A stretch of 64,000 nt of DNA from Lachnospiraceae bacterium (lineage in GTDB: Bacteria; Bacillota; Clostridia; Lachnospirales; Lachnospiraceae). Each line of letters starts with the position of its first letter. The first letter of the stretch is position 1. Where the stretch lies: assembly GCA_009779895.1 (NCBI GenBank), contig WRBB01000005.1, forward strand, positions 1 through 64,000. The letters run 5' to 3'. This document shows positions 8,228 through 19,800 of this stretch, in pieces. The notes beneath the pieces were generated by a model, which was not told the DNA's origin, did not search any database, and was given only the letters and a program-made list of their open reading frames with translations. Made by a program: the position numbers and the translations under genes.

Positions 8228-9802
8228 TTAATCAAAAAGAATCGTTTCACGTTTTTCACGACGATATTGTCCGGGGGATAAACCCAAATGCTTTTTAAAA
8301 GATAAAGAAAAATAATTTGTATCACGATAACCCACTTCCAGAGCCACTTGACCTACTTTCATATTGGTTGCAGACAACAAATACTCCGCTTTTTTCATGC
8401 GCGAACGAGCGATATATTCATTGCAACGTTCCCCGGTAACCCTTTTAAACAATCTGGAAAAATAGTTGGTACTAAAATAAAAATGAGTCGCAATACCAGC
8501 TACCGAAATATCCTCTGATAAATTGTCCTTAATATATCTTTTTACATGGCTCACAATCTCATTGTCACCATCATTGGTTTCTAACAGCTCTTCCATAAAT
8601 GTTTTTGTTATGGAGAAATTCTCCGCCCGGCTTGTATTCATCAATCCGGATAATAACACATCCAATTTCTTGTTTGTACTTTCCCCTGACTCTACCACAA
8701 AACAAAAATAAATCGAAGAAGCCATTTCAAAACAACACTTCCTAACATATTGATCCGTTATATTATAAGCATCTGCCGCTGCGCAAAAAGCCTCGAAGAT
8801 CCGCAATGCATTTTCAGTGTCACCCGTATTATCATTTAACTTACGAATAAACTCACCATACACTTCACGGAACAAATCCAATTGGCCCTCCCCATATTTA
8901 TAAGCAATCAAATTGGCCAGTTTATCCGTATTTTTTAACAAATAATGAATCGCATCATTGTATGAAATATGAGCCTCCTTGAAGCCCCGAACAATACTAC
9001 CTTGAGCAAAACTAAGCAATACACCACATTCATCTTTTGCCAACTGCAAAATCGTTTTGAGATGTTTCTCGCTTTCATCACTATTGTTACCCTCAAATAA
9101 GCAAATCAATAACCTACTTTCTGCATCCTCAAACGTAATGCCATAATCATTGGCATCCAGATAACCAATAATCAAATTTTTGATAGTTAATCTTGTGAGA
9201 AAATCACTTTCCTCTTCCCGCTTTAACCCCAAGTCAAAGGATGGCAATAAAAGAATCATCCGAAATTTGCTGTCCATATTATAATGATAATGCTCCGCCA
9301 AAAAACAAATTGTTTCCCCTATGTCTTTTTGATAAATCAGCTTTCTCATAAATTTTTCTAAATTGGTTTGCTCTTTTGTGCCGGCAATGCGCCATAAATG
9401 ACTTTGCTTTTCCGCTCTCTCCTTTACGTCACTGATATACTGTATCTCATTTTTTATAATTTGAATCAAATTTTCTTCGTCTACAGGTTTGAGCAAAAAA
9501 TCTTGTACCTGCATACGCAAACATTCTCTGGCATAATCAAATTCGTCATAACCGGTCAAAACAATAATCCTTGTGTCTTCTTTCCATTGACGAATCTTCG
9601 CAATTAACTCAAGCCCGGTCATTTCTGCCATCTGGATATCTGTAATCACCAAATCCGGATGCTCTTTTTCAATGATTTTCATCGCCGCTTTTCCGGAAGC
9701 TGCCTCGAATACTTCTTTTACACCAAAACTATCCCAAGGAACCACCGAGCGAATCCCCAACCGAATAATTCTTTCATCATCAACAATCAATACTTTTATC
9801 AT
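8228..9802 (-). CDS. YesN-type response regulator, receiver plus AraC-type DNA-binding domain
   Basis: A 524-residue regulator. The N-terminal receiver (1-120) has the acidic VDDE pair, the phosphoacceptor Asp in DLVITDIQM and Lys in LLKPVD. A long central region (about 130-410) is typical of YesN-type regulators. The last 100 residues are two AraC helix-turn-helix motifs (DISVAGIATHF, VGQVALEVGYRDTNYFS). It starts 7 bp after the kinase stop, so the two are co-transcribed. It presumably activates the binding-protein, permease and xylosidase genes directly downstream. Confidence 0.92.
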   Translation of the reverse strand: MIKVLIVDDERIIRLGIRSVVPWDSFGVKEVFEAASGKAAMKIIEKEHPDLVITDIQMAEMTGLELIAKIRQWKEDTRIIVLTGYDEFDYARECLRMQVQDFLLKPVDEENLIQIIKNEIQYISDVKERAEKQSHLWRIAGTKEQTNLEKFMRKLIYQKDIGETICFLAEHYHYNMDSKFRMILLLPSFDLGLKREEESDFLTRLTIKNLIIGYLDANDYGITFEDAESRLLICLFEGNNSDESEKHLKTILQLAKDECGVLLSFAQGSIVRGFKEAHISYNDAIHYLLKNTDKLANLIAYKYGEGQLDLFREVYGEFIRKLNDNTGDTENALRIFEAFCAAADAYNITDQYVRKCCFEMASSIYFCFVVESGESTNKKLDVLLSGLMNTSRAENFSITKTFMEELLETNDGDNEIVSHVKRYIKDNLSEDISVAGIATHFYFSTNYFSRLFKRVTGERCNEYIARSRMKKAEYLLSATNMKVGQVALEVGYRDTNYFSLSFKKHLGLSPGQYRREKRETILFD

Positions 9803-9809
9803 ACTATTT

Positions 9810-11396
9810 TCATTGCCCCTTGATAAAGCCCATCTTTTTTTGGGGCAGATACATCATAACGGTTACCCCTTGGCCTTTATTCTTCTCATAATGCAAACCA
9901 TACTCTTGCCCATAATATAATTGTATCCGTCTATTTACATTTCTAACCCCATAACCAAACTCACTATCATACTCTGATATCCTCCGATTGATTTCTGCTA
10001 TTTTTTCGTCATCAATCCCGATTCCATCGTCATGAATTCGAATACTAATTTTATCTCCGGCATCAGAAACCACTATCTTAATATTACCTTTTTTGCCATC
10101 CCTGCACTTGATTCCATGATAGATCGCATTTTCAACCAAAGGCTGCAAAGTCATCTTTGGAATCGTCTCCATCAAAACACTCTCATCAACTTTTATCTCA
10201 TATTCTAAAATATCACCATAGCGCATTTGTTGGATATATAAATAATTTCTAATATGCTCTAACTCTTCTTCCATGTGAATGATATCTTTCCCTTTGCTCA
10301 AACCAATCCGATAATAAGAAGCCAGAGATTTAATCATCTTTGAAGTATCTTGGTCTCCATTTATTACCGCTTGCCAATGGATACACTCTAAGGTATTATA
10401 CAAAAAATGAGGCTGGATTTGAGATTGTAGTGCTTCCATTTGAATTTGATCAATTTGATATTGCTCTTCTTTTACTTTCTCCAAAAAATACTTGGACGCT
10501 TTAATAATAAAAAGAAGCATGCCCGATAAAAACACAAATAAAACACCAACAGTCCAAATACTACCTCGTATCAACTCCCACCAACTAATCCGGGTCACAT
10601 AAAAAAAATTCCATCTTCTTAGATTTCTATAGATATTCATATAACCCCAGGTTATCACCACTTGTCGACCATGACCAGGATTAATCTGATGCAACTGTGT
10701 ATTCACTAAATCTATCGGTCCGGCAATGATTTGCCCACTCTCATGCACAAAATAAGTATCCATATACATATTTCGGTCATTTTGATTGCCGGCAATTAAC
10801 TGGTCAAATATTGCATCGTTTAAATTCACAACCAAGAGACCGATAAAATCTCCCACAATTGCTGTATTAAAAAGCGGAAAAAACAATGTTAACGTATAAT
10901 CTTGCCTGATGCTATATCGATTACAAACTAATACTCTGATTAGCTCATGCCCCGTTGATAAACTCTCGTTTTTAAAATCATACACAAACCGATCCTCAAA
11001 TTCTGCCAATCGATATGGAACACCCGTCCCTCTTGTAAGGCTTACTCCATCGTTACGAATGACACTTAGAAAGTTTACATTTCTCCAAATCTGCGTCAAC
11101 GTTCCTAGCGCATTGCTTGCATTACCCACATACAAATAGGGACTTTCCGTTTCTAACAAGAAATCCTGAATCTGACTATCTAAAGCAATTGCATAATACA
11201 AACCTAAGTATCTGTCGAAATTTTCTTCTGTATTGATTGCCATGACCTCTACTTCTTGCATGGCTAATTGGGAAGAGGTATTTGTGATGGATACGGCAGT
11301 TGTAATAGCTGAAGCCAACATAATTACAGTAATGCCAATGACAAGGGCAATGGTTATGAAACGAATCATTTTTCGATCTACAGATAAGTTTTTCAT
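9810..11396 (-). CDS. LytS/YesM-type sensor histidine kinase
   Basis: A 528-residue membrane kinase. Transmembrane segments near residues 11-35 and 290-315 flank an extracellular sensor region of about 250 residues. The cytoplasmic part has the His_kinase H-box (IQPHFLYNTLE), the N-box (LQPLVENAIYHG) and the ATP-binding DDGIGID. I see no obvious HAMP domain. The start at 11396 is chosen because GAAGGAG lies 5-6 nt upstream; the frame stays open to 11438. It pairs with the adjacent AraC-type regulator and probably senses xylo-oligosaccharide or its binding protein (inference). Confidence 0.9.
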   Translation of the reverse strand: MKNLSVDRKMIRFITIALVIGITVIMLASAITTAVSITNTSSQLAMQEVEVMAINTEENFDRYLGLYYAIALDSQIQDFLLETESPYLYVGNASNALGTLTQIWRNVNFLSVIRNDGVSLTRGTGVPYRLAEFEDRFVYDFKNESLSTGHELIRVLVCNRYSIRQDYTLTLFFPLFNTAIVGDFIGLLVVNLNDAIFDQLIAGNQNDRNMYMDTYFVHESGQIIAGPIDLVNTQLHQINPGHGRQVVITWGYMNIYRNLRRWNFFYVTRISWWELIRGSIWTVGVLFVFLSGMLLFIIKASKYFLEKVKEEQYQIDQIQMEALQSQIQPHFLYNTLECIHWQAVINGDQDTSKMIKSLASYYRIGLSKGKDIIHMEEELEHIRNYLYIQQMRYGDILEYEIKVDESVLMETIPKMTLQPLVENAIYHGIKCRDGKKGNIKIVVSDAGDKISIRIHDDGIGIDDEKIAEINRRISEYDSEFGYGVRNVNRRIQLYYGQEYGLHYEKNKGQGVTVMMYLPQKKMGFIKGQ

Positions 11397-11448
11397 GGTG
11401 GCTCCTTCATCAACCAATGACCATAGAAACAAGTGCAACGACTCATTT

Positions 11449-11477
11449 AATTTACCATATTTTCAGGCTTTCCACAA
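11449..11477 (-). promoter_or_regulatory. Candidate promoter of the kinase-regulator-transporter operon
   Basis: On the minus strand TTGTGG (11472-11477) and TAAATT (11449-11454) are spaced 17 bp and lie about 50 bp upstream of the kinase start. The boxes are imperfect. Confidence 0.35.
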
Positions 11478-11495
11478 CCGCACACGGACATAAAA

Positions 11496-11532
11496 ACTGC
11501 TGCCAACCGGTATTTCTACCGTTGGCAGCAGT
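11496..11532 (-). terminator. Strong rho-independent terminator after the MucBP-like surface gene
   Basis: A 12-bp perfect outer stem (ACTGCTGCCAAC with GTTGGCAGCAGT), extended by an inner helix with one bulge, is followed on the minus strand by TTTTT. It separates the surface-protein gene from the two-component operon. Confidence 0.85.
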
Positions 11533-11548
11533 CTCTAAACAAGTAAAA

Positions 11549-13681
11549 TTATTTATCCTGTTTTTCTCTTTCCTCTCTTCTCCTTCTAAGAATCAACAAC
11601 ACAACCAATCCTAATGTTAGTAATGTAACACCAACCATAATCGCACGTCCGTATGTTGTAGAAAGAAAACCACCATTGTGAAATGCACTACTTGGTACAT
11701 TTTCATCGGGAAGATTTGCATTGGCGGTCAAACCATCACGATCCAAGTCCGCTGCCAACGGTACATCTTCATCTGCAATTACTGCATTGTTGTCGTCTAT
11801 TTCTGCCGGTGTTCCGTCGGCTGTTCTGATTTCATCTACCCCTACTTCTTCATCTACCAAAACTGAAATCGGAATGATTGTCGGAACAGCCACACCATCA
11901 TCATCTATAGTAACATAATCAATGATTTCTCCACCATCTGTCACTACAGTTTCATTGACAACCACTTCCCCACCATCTACGGTGACATATTCGGTTTCAA
12001 TGATTTCTTCCCCATCTATTTCCACAAATTCTGTAGTTACCGTTTCATCACCCTCTAAGAACACATACTGGGTAATGACTTCGTCTATTACATCCACATC
12101 CATATATTGCACATCATTGACATCTCTATAATACACTGCATATTCTGTCCGTGTGTCATGATAGTTGTGGGTAATGATGGGACCTTGTCCATTCAAAAGA
12201 ACATAATCACTACCTGTATAAGCATTGTGCAGTTCTGACGGAATGTCAAAGGTAATACTACCACCAACCGTTACCACTTGGGCATGTTCTTCTAATACGA
12301 GATTGTTTGATACGTCAATATACCTTAATGTAATTTCTTTGGCACCCGCTTCTCCAATGGTGTTGCTTCGATAATAAATTTCATATGTCCGAGCCGCATC
12401 ACCATATTGATGGGTAATCAAACCGTTGTTGCCCTGTCCGGCGATTAAAGTGTAGCGCATATCGTCCAAGTCAAAGCTTGTTAAATCGCTATCCGCCAAG
12501 TCAAAGGTAACGGGGCCTCCATCTGCTCTGGCAACTGCCGGAATCGTCCGAATCCGCTCACCGGTTACGGAGTCCATCAAATACAAGTATACCGTATATG
12601 GTGCGTTTTCTTCCGCCAATTCATAAGCGATTTCATAATGTCTTTCTGCAGCTTTATAACCATGATTCAAAACATAATCATCGCTGTCGGCAACCCGATA
12701 TTGCTCTGCGTCTTTTAAAGCAAATACCATACTACCCATATGATAGGTCAGCGGTAAATGAAAGATGCCGGTAGAATCATCATGCACTGTTTGGGATAGG
12801 GTCATCAATACGCCGCCGTCAGGATGCATCAAATCTACTTTCACCAAATACCCCTCATCCAGTGTTTCCGGCTCTAATATATAAGTAAAGTTAAAGGAGG
12901 CAGGTGCATTTAAATAGTCAAAGCTTGCTGTCGGACTTTGTCCGGCAAACACATAATATTCCTCTTCCCCTGTTGTCGAATTTGTTTTGGCCACAAGACC
13001 GGGTGCTGTATAGTCCAGTATCTCATTGACACCCACTGTAACAACTTCCGAATCCAGTATGTTGTTTTGCATATCCACAAAATTTACCGTTACATTAATC
13101 GGTTGTAGCTTTGTGGAAGTGTACTTAAATACATAACTACTTGCCGGATACTGAATAACCACCTTATTTCCGACACATTGATAGATGGTACCACCATCCG
13201 GGCTGGTAATAAATTGCGGCACTTCATAAGTAAACTCTGAATTGTAAGTATCCGGTCCCAGCACAACATTTGTGAAATCAGGTTCCATCAAATCATTGCC
13301 TCGTTCATCTTGGAAATAAACAGGTACCATGTATTCACCGGAGCTCCAAGTCGCCGGTATGTACACATTACCAATCTTCCAGCTATCATAGCTGCCTTCC
13401 CAAAACTCCATCCGCAATTTTGCATCACTTCTCTCAATGATGTAGTGATACCCTGCCTGCACCTGATAAGATACTTCCGTGTTATCCGGATAAATGATAA
13501 TGGCTTCACCCGCAACATGTGTCGTCAAACCAAACGCCTGATAACCCGCACCTTGATTGGATACTTGTGCAACAATCCCTGTATTGTTGGCTAGGGTGGT
13601 CATTGACAAGCCAGCGAATAAACCTAGCACCAATACAATCGTCATTGCAAAAGATAAACATTGTTTCCTCCTCTTTTTCAT
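11549..13681 (-). CDS. MucBP-like repeat surface protein, membrane anchored
   Basis: A 710-residue exported protein. The signal peptide (1-31) ends near TTLA. Residues about 90-510 hold roughly four to five diverged beta modules of MucBP type (for example VNFVDMQNNIL and LRYIDVSNNLVLEEH), each ending in an aromatic Y-x-Y/F-x-Y strand. A low-complexity acidic Val/Thr/Glu/Asp stalk follows (about 520-640). The C-terminus is one membrane helix and a basic tail (LLILRRRREE). No LPxTG-like motif precedes the helix, so it appears membrane-anchored rather than sortase-linked. It lies directly downstream of the giant adhesin; a role in adhesion is inference. Confidence 0.8.
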   Translation of the reverse strand: MKKRRKQCLSFAMTIVLVLGLFAGLSMTTLANNTGIVAQVSNQGAGYQAFGLTTHVAGEAIIIYPDNTEVSYQVQAGYHYIIERSDAKLRMEFWEGSYDSWKIGNVYIPATWSSGEYMVPVYFQDERGNDLMEPDFTNVVLGPDTYNSEFTYEVPQFITSPDGGTIYQCVGNKVVIQYPASSYVFKYTSTKLQPINVTVNFVDMQNNILDSEVVTVGVNEILDYTAPGLVAKTNSTTGEEEYYVFAGQSPTASFDYLNAPASFNFTYILEPETLDEGYLVKVDLMHPDGGVLMTLSQTVHDDSTGIFHLPLTYHMGSMVFALKDAEQYRVADSDDYVLNHGYKAAERHYEIAYELAEENAPYTVYLYLMDSVTGERIRTIPAVARADGGPVTFDLADSDLTSFDLDDMRYTLIAGQGNNGLITHQYGDAARTYEIYYRSNTIGEAGAKEITLRYIDVSNNLVLEEHAQVVTVGGSITFDIPSELHNAYTGSDYVLLNGQGPIITHNYHDTRTEYAVYYRDVNDVQYMDVDVIDEVITQYVFLEGDETVTTEFVEIDGEEIIETEYVTVDGGEVVVNETVVTDGGEIIDYVTIDDDGVAVPTIIPISVLVDEEVGVDEIRTADGTPAEIDDNNAVIADEDVPLAADLDRDGLTANANLPDENVPSSAFHNGGFLSTTYGRAIMVGVTLLTLGLVVLLILRRRREEREKQDK

Positions 13682-13806
13682 GGCTTTTCTCCTTTATCTT
13701 TTGGAATACAAACACCAACGCTCTACTCTCTTTTCTATATTATATCTTTAATCAGTCACACATCGGTAACATAATTATTCTTTTTTCAAAATATTTTAAT
13801 TTTTTG

Positions 13807-16800
13807 TTACCATTGTCCCTTTTTTCTTCTTCGTATTACCACAGCCACCGTTCCACCGGAAATAAGTAATACAGCCAGCCAACGCATCATGCTTAACTCA
13901 TCTCCCGTTTTTACGCTTCTAACATCTCTATTTGCCTCTGTACCGTATCTAGCCACAGTGCGACGTATCGGGTCACCGGGTGTATACGTTGTTACAACCC
14001 TTTTCCTTGGGTCACCGGGAACCGTAATGGTATGGGTTCTTTTCCTTGGATCACCCGGCACTTCTACGGTTTCCTTTCTTTCCCTAGGATCACCTGGCAC
14101 TTCTACGGTCTCTTTTTTGGGATCATCCACCCAACCCCGTGCAATGATACCTGCGTCAAAATGAGGATTCTCATCTCCATAACCCAATGGCACCACTCCA
14201 CTTGGATATCCTGCCGCACCAACCATGCTAATATATGTATCTATATGATCCGAATCGGTATGGTGGGGATCCCATTGATTTTCAATGTGCTGAGGCGTTG
14301 CCCCTGCTTTGGAAATTGTCATGGTGGTCGTTTCATAAAAACCAAAGACAACCCGATACTCATAAGGATAATATGCACTGGCTTTTAATCCGCTAAACCA
14401 GTAACGTCCATTTTCATCTGTTTGCGTCACAGCAATGGTTTCCCATCCTAAGGTCAAGTGATCTCCGGCTTCTGCTTTTAATCTTTGCTGCAAATACACC
14501 ACAACATTTGGTATCACTGCTTCCCCCTCATCCTGATGCCCATTTTCATTTTCATCAATCCAGCAATAGTCACCAATGGCACTGAGCAAATAAGCACCTG
14601 CATCATGGGTTGTATCAACGCTATCAAAGGGTAATACAATCACATCAGTAAATCCGCTATTTCTGCTATTATCATCAAAGAACACCACTTCGGAATCTAC
14701 GATATTCTGACCCAGTTCATTAAATACTGTACCATGATACGGCTCAACACCAATGTAATTTTCAGGGAATTGGAAATGTATCTTGTATTTTCCTTCGATT
14801 AAGTTGTCAAAGAAATATCTGCCATCGGCACCTACCGTCTGTGTTGCAAGGGGCAGTTCTTCTTGGATACCGTTATCTGACACACGATACAACGTAACTA
14901 CGGTACCCGGTAATGGCTTGTAGATGCTTTGTATATTGTCATAATCCTCATCATCAAAGGCAAAGCCGCCGATTGCAGAATATACGGTAAGGCCGGCATC
15001 AATGGTCATATCATCTTCCAATAGGCGAATCACACGGGTTATTTTTGTACGAATATTATCATGCAGCGCATAAATTGCATTAGAATCCACACGGGTATTC
15101 ACGCCGCTTTCCGCCTGTGTAAAGGTATATAATGGTGTATAACCGTCCTTTGTCACATCCATAATATCAAAGAGTACCACATAATAACCAACAGGCAAAT
15201 CAGTGAAACAATAGTAACCTTGCGCCCCGTTATGGGTTCTGGTTTGTTGCTGTGCAATAGGTGACATCTCGGCAATCATTTCAACCAAAGCCTTTTCATA
15301 AGCCTCTTCAGAAAGGTTTTCCAAGGCCGCATTCGCTTGTGCATCTAAACGATAGAGATAGACACGAACACCATTGACCCCAATTTCATCTGCACCCTGC
15401 ATGCCGTCCCGATTTGCATCTAACCACACATAATCACCTAAATTGACCCGCTTCACAAAACCGGCATCAATGGTTGGATTATGCTCACCAATGATATTAC
15501 CATGTGCATCATAACTGTAAGTCAATGTAATGATATTACTGAAACCATCATAATCTATATTGGAATCCAACGGCTCATACTCTATGTTCTCCAGTCCGTT
15601 GGCATACTGCAAGGTCGGCCCATATCCGGGCGGATTGGCAAATCTGACTTGGTAAGTGTAATATACGCCCTCCACATAATAAATCGGATTGGTTGGATCT
15701 GCTGCAAAAGCTTCCGGATTTGCCAATGCATAACTATTTGGTAAATTACAAGCCAAATTATCAAATAAGTAATATCCCGGTTCACCGGTATGACCGGTCA
15801 AAACTGTTTTGGTTGGCAAGGAAACTTTTCTACCATCTGCATAAGTCGCTGTAGTATATAACGTCACCGGTAAAGCATTGACCGGCGTATCGCCTTCGTC
15901 TTGTATGCCATTGCTATTGTTATCATAAAAGGCATAATCACCAATGCTACCCAAAGGAAGCAAGGTCAGATAAGCATGTACCTGATTGGATGCAACCTTG
16001 TCCGCTGCTCCGATGGCACCGGAATTTGGATTTGAATCATTTGCACGAATCACAGCAACTGCAGTTGAATTGGAGAAACGTCTGCCACTATAATCATTCA
16101 TTTGAGAAACGCCATAACCCGGTGCTTCCATCTCTAAGCGAACAGAATAGGTATCATTGGTTTTTAGCAAGGATTCATCCCGGAATACAACCTCCACACC
16201 TACTGCGGTGACTTTGGATAAATCTGTCACTTCTTCCTCTAATAACCAACCATCCCAGACATTTGCACCCTTGGTATGAAGCATGGGTAACTCACTGGCT
16301 GCACCTTGAGCATTTCTTGTCGCTCTGCCCCAGTCGGCACCTACGTAATAATAAACACGAATCTCCAATACCTCCCGATCCATCGGGTTGGCATTTACAG
16401 CTAATAAATGTGGCTGATCATATGGTATTCCATTGCTGTCAACACCCGTTGGTAAATTTGTATCCCGGGCTGTTGCATTGCTGCCTGCCACTGTAGAGCG
16501 CAACTCCAAAGAGTCCCCGGTAAATGGTAGAATATCTACAAAACGGATGGTTTTTAAGTCATTGGTAGAAGCATTGGTAAACGTCAACTGATAGTACACA
16601 CTATCTGTTGGTTCTACGATTACATCACTTCGTGAATACCGGCCATAACTTGCGCCGACCGTTTTTTCTACTGAAATGGTATTGCTGGTAATCACATTGA
16701 AACTGAGATTTTGATTCAAATATTCCAAGCCATTTCCTTCAAATTCCATACCAATTGTCTCATCAATCGATTCCATATAAACAAGGTTTTGGGTTGCTGC

Positions 16801-19800
16801 AAAGCTTTTACCGGAAGGATTGTCACTGGTCAAAGGCAGTTGATACAAGCTGCCCAAATAAGCTTGACCACTGGTTGCCATGGCATTGGCCGGCGCATTG
16901 TTATCAATTTTCACAAAGTAATCTATCACAATGGAAGTACCCGGTGCCAAACCATGTTCCAAATAGCTGCCTGGTGAAGTATCAAAGACCAAAACCCATT
17001 GCTGTTCTGTGCCAATCACGTTGCCGCCACCATCTGTTAATGTAACTTCCACCGGCTCTAAGGTGAATTTCAAAAACTGCCCGTTGTGTTCCTCTAAGGC
17101 TGTACCGTCCGGCGCATGTAAGATGGCGCGGATGCCGGATTGATTTGTGGCACTATAACTTACATCATCTGATGTTAAACCACTGCTTGTGCTTAGATAA
17201 GCAAAGGTCGTATTGGTCGGAATCGTGATGGTCATAACCGGTTCCAGCAACCACTCATCTTGACCTTGTACTTCTAAATTCGTACCGGTGGCTCTTAATT
17301 GTACATTAGCACCGCCGGCATAAATACCATCTGCCGGTCCACCCACTCTAATATAAGTCAAATCAATCAAAGGTACTTTTTCATCATATTGTGGTAGTTT
17401 GAATGCCGCTGAAGCTTCCCCACCACCTGTAATCGTATTGCTTGCAAGAATGATACCCCTTTCATTTTGTGGTGTATAAGTCCATTCTAACTCCGCTGTA
17501 TTCACAATACGGCGAATATCCGGCAAATCTACCGTTGACCAAGTACCGCGTGCATGGAATGTAACATTCATCACAATATCACCGGCCACAAAATGAGCCT
17601 GCACATTTTCATAAGATAAGCGGAATCCTTTGGCATCATCAGGCAAACCAATGGTTAAGCCCCCGGCTCCTATCGTTGCCGGTGACAAATCCAACAAAGC
17701 ATCGTCACTGACATTACCCCAGGCACCATCCCCCTTGGCATACTCCAATGCAGCACCTACAATTTGGCTACTTTCTCCATTGTAAGCAGGATAAATGGTC
17801 ACGGAATTTACTTGATAGTCCCTATCATCTGTACTGCCATTTGGATAATCCGCCACATCTTGGTAATCACCGGCAACATTGCCTGCATGATTTGCTTTTA
17901 AGCCTTGAAGAACAATATGCTGATCCGTTACCACAAAACGTTCTGCCGGGATATTATTTGTTCCATCTGCCAAACCGGAAATCTTAAAATCTACGGTTAC
18001 AGAATCGTAAATCAAACTTTCTGGGGTTTGTTCTTCATTTACAAAGGTATTGCCTGCAAACGTCACCGTATCTAAACTCACTGTTTTATCAATGGTACCG
18101 GTAAAGTATGTGATATCTACGTTTCTATGATAGTTTTTAAATTCTGCATAAGCATCATTTTCTGCATCCCACAACGCTATCCTTGGTATATGAACCGTAC
18201 CTACTGTCACCCGCTGTACACGTGGGGAGAAATAATCATCCAACATATAACCATTGGGTGCCTTTGTTTCTTCTACGTAGTAGTAACCCGGTTCTAACAA
18301 TTTGGAAATAGCATCTACCCCGTTTGTTACCGTCAAAGTTTCCACAAATTGTACCAAGCTATTCGCAGGGGTTGCATTTTTAATTGTTTGCCATGTGGCA
18401 TCATCATAAGTCGGCTCTGTTGCAATACCTGCATCTATGACTTGATATACATCAAAAGTGGCTGTCCATGGTGGGCTTGTGATTGGTATCGCATTGCCGG
18501 CACTATCGGTTTTGCTGATGCCTAATCTACCATGAGTGGATACATTCACCAAATCCATAGGATATTCATAAAGCAAATGATTGATATCATTTTCCGGAAT
18601 GATTACTTTTACCGGATCCATCACTTGATAACCTGCCGGCGCCTCTGTCTCCACCAACCAATATGCACCCGGCTCCAAGCGATGCCAAACAGCCACACCG
18701 GCACCACCGGTAATCTGTTCTGTGGAAGGAATCCAAGGATTGGTTACATCCACTGCATTTCCGACTACATTTAGTACATTGGCCAAATCATCATCAGAAT
18801 ATACATGGGTTTCACTTATGTAATGATAAAGTTTAAATTTTGCACCGGAAAGAGCGATGTTGCCGTTGCCTGCATCTGAAATCTTATTGATTTGCAAATC
18901 TATAACCGGCGCATTTTTCTTTTCTACATATACAGTATTGGCATTGCTTACTTCAAATACAATCGGATCTTTATCCCCATCCATATTGAAGTAAACAGGC
19001 TCATTATTGGCATTGGTTCTGGAGGTAGGCGGTGTTATTTCAACCAAACGATACTGACCCACCGGAATATAACCGGATACATATAAACCTGACGTAAGTC
19101 TGCCTGTAATCGGATGATAATCTTCCGTCACCAATATGGAAGCACTACCTTGGGCACCAAAGCCTGTTTGGGTTGTAAATGGAATCCAACCACCATCCCC
19201 ATCAGATACCTGTAGTTCAAAGGTTGCACCTTGCAAATCTATGTTGCCTGTGGCATCTCTCTTTTGCAAACTGAAACGCCCATATGCATTGGCAACGTTT
19301 TCAATGGGACCTTCCGTTTCAAACGGAACCCTTACCCCATCTGACAAGGTCCAATTGTTGTGCGCATGCTCCGGATTGCTATCATCCAAATAAATCTGCA
19401 ACAAACCTAAGGTTTCAAAGCCATAGTAATCAAGCTCTTTCAAGGTATACCAACCAGTAGCCAATTCCAAATTGACACCTTCGGTATACAATGGATTTCT
19501 ACTATCCGCAAAGCCATGGTTATCTGTTGTAATCCGGCCTACTTCTTCCAAACCTGCCAATTCTACATCACTTGTAAACCGGCCTGCATAAATCACAAAG
19601 GTCACATGTTCCAACGGGGTTGCTATCTCTGTATTGTCCGTACCATGTGTCCACATGGCAACTTTCTTCAACTCAAAGCTTGGTCGTAACGTATTTGTTA
19701 CAGACTCTGTTGTACGTCCACGCAACGCAACCGCTGTTTCACTGCTATCTAATTCAATCTGAATCAAATTTGTCTCTTTAGTATATTGTAGCGGAGCCGT

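Noticed and set aside
13764..13811. GGTAACA/TGTTACC inverted repeat as terminator of the giant adhesin
   Set aside because: The loop is over 30 nt, the stem includes the stop codon and there is no clear T tract; too weak to call.
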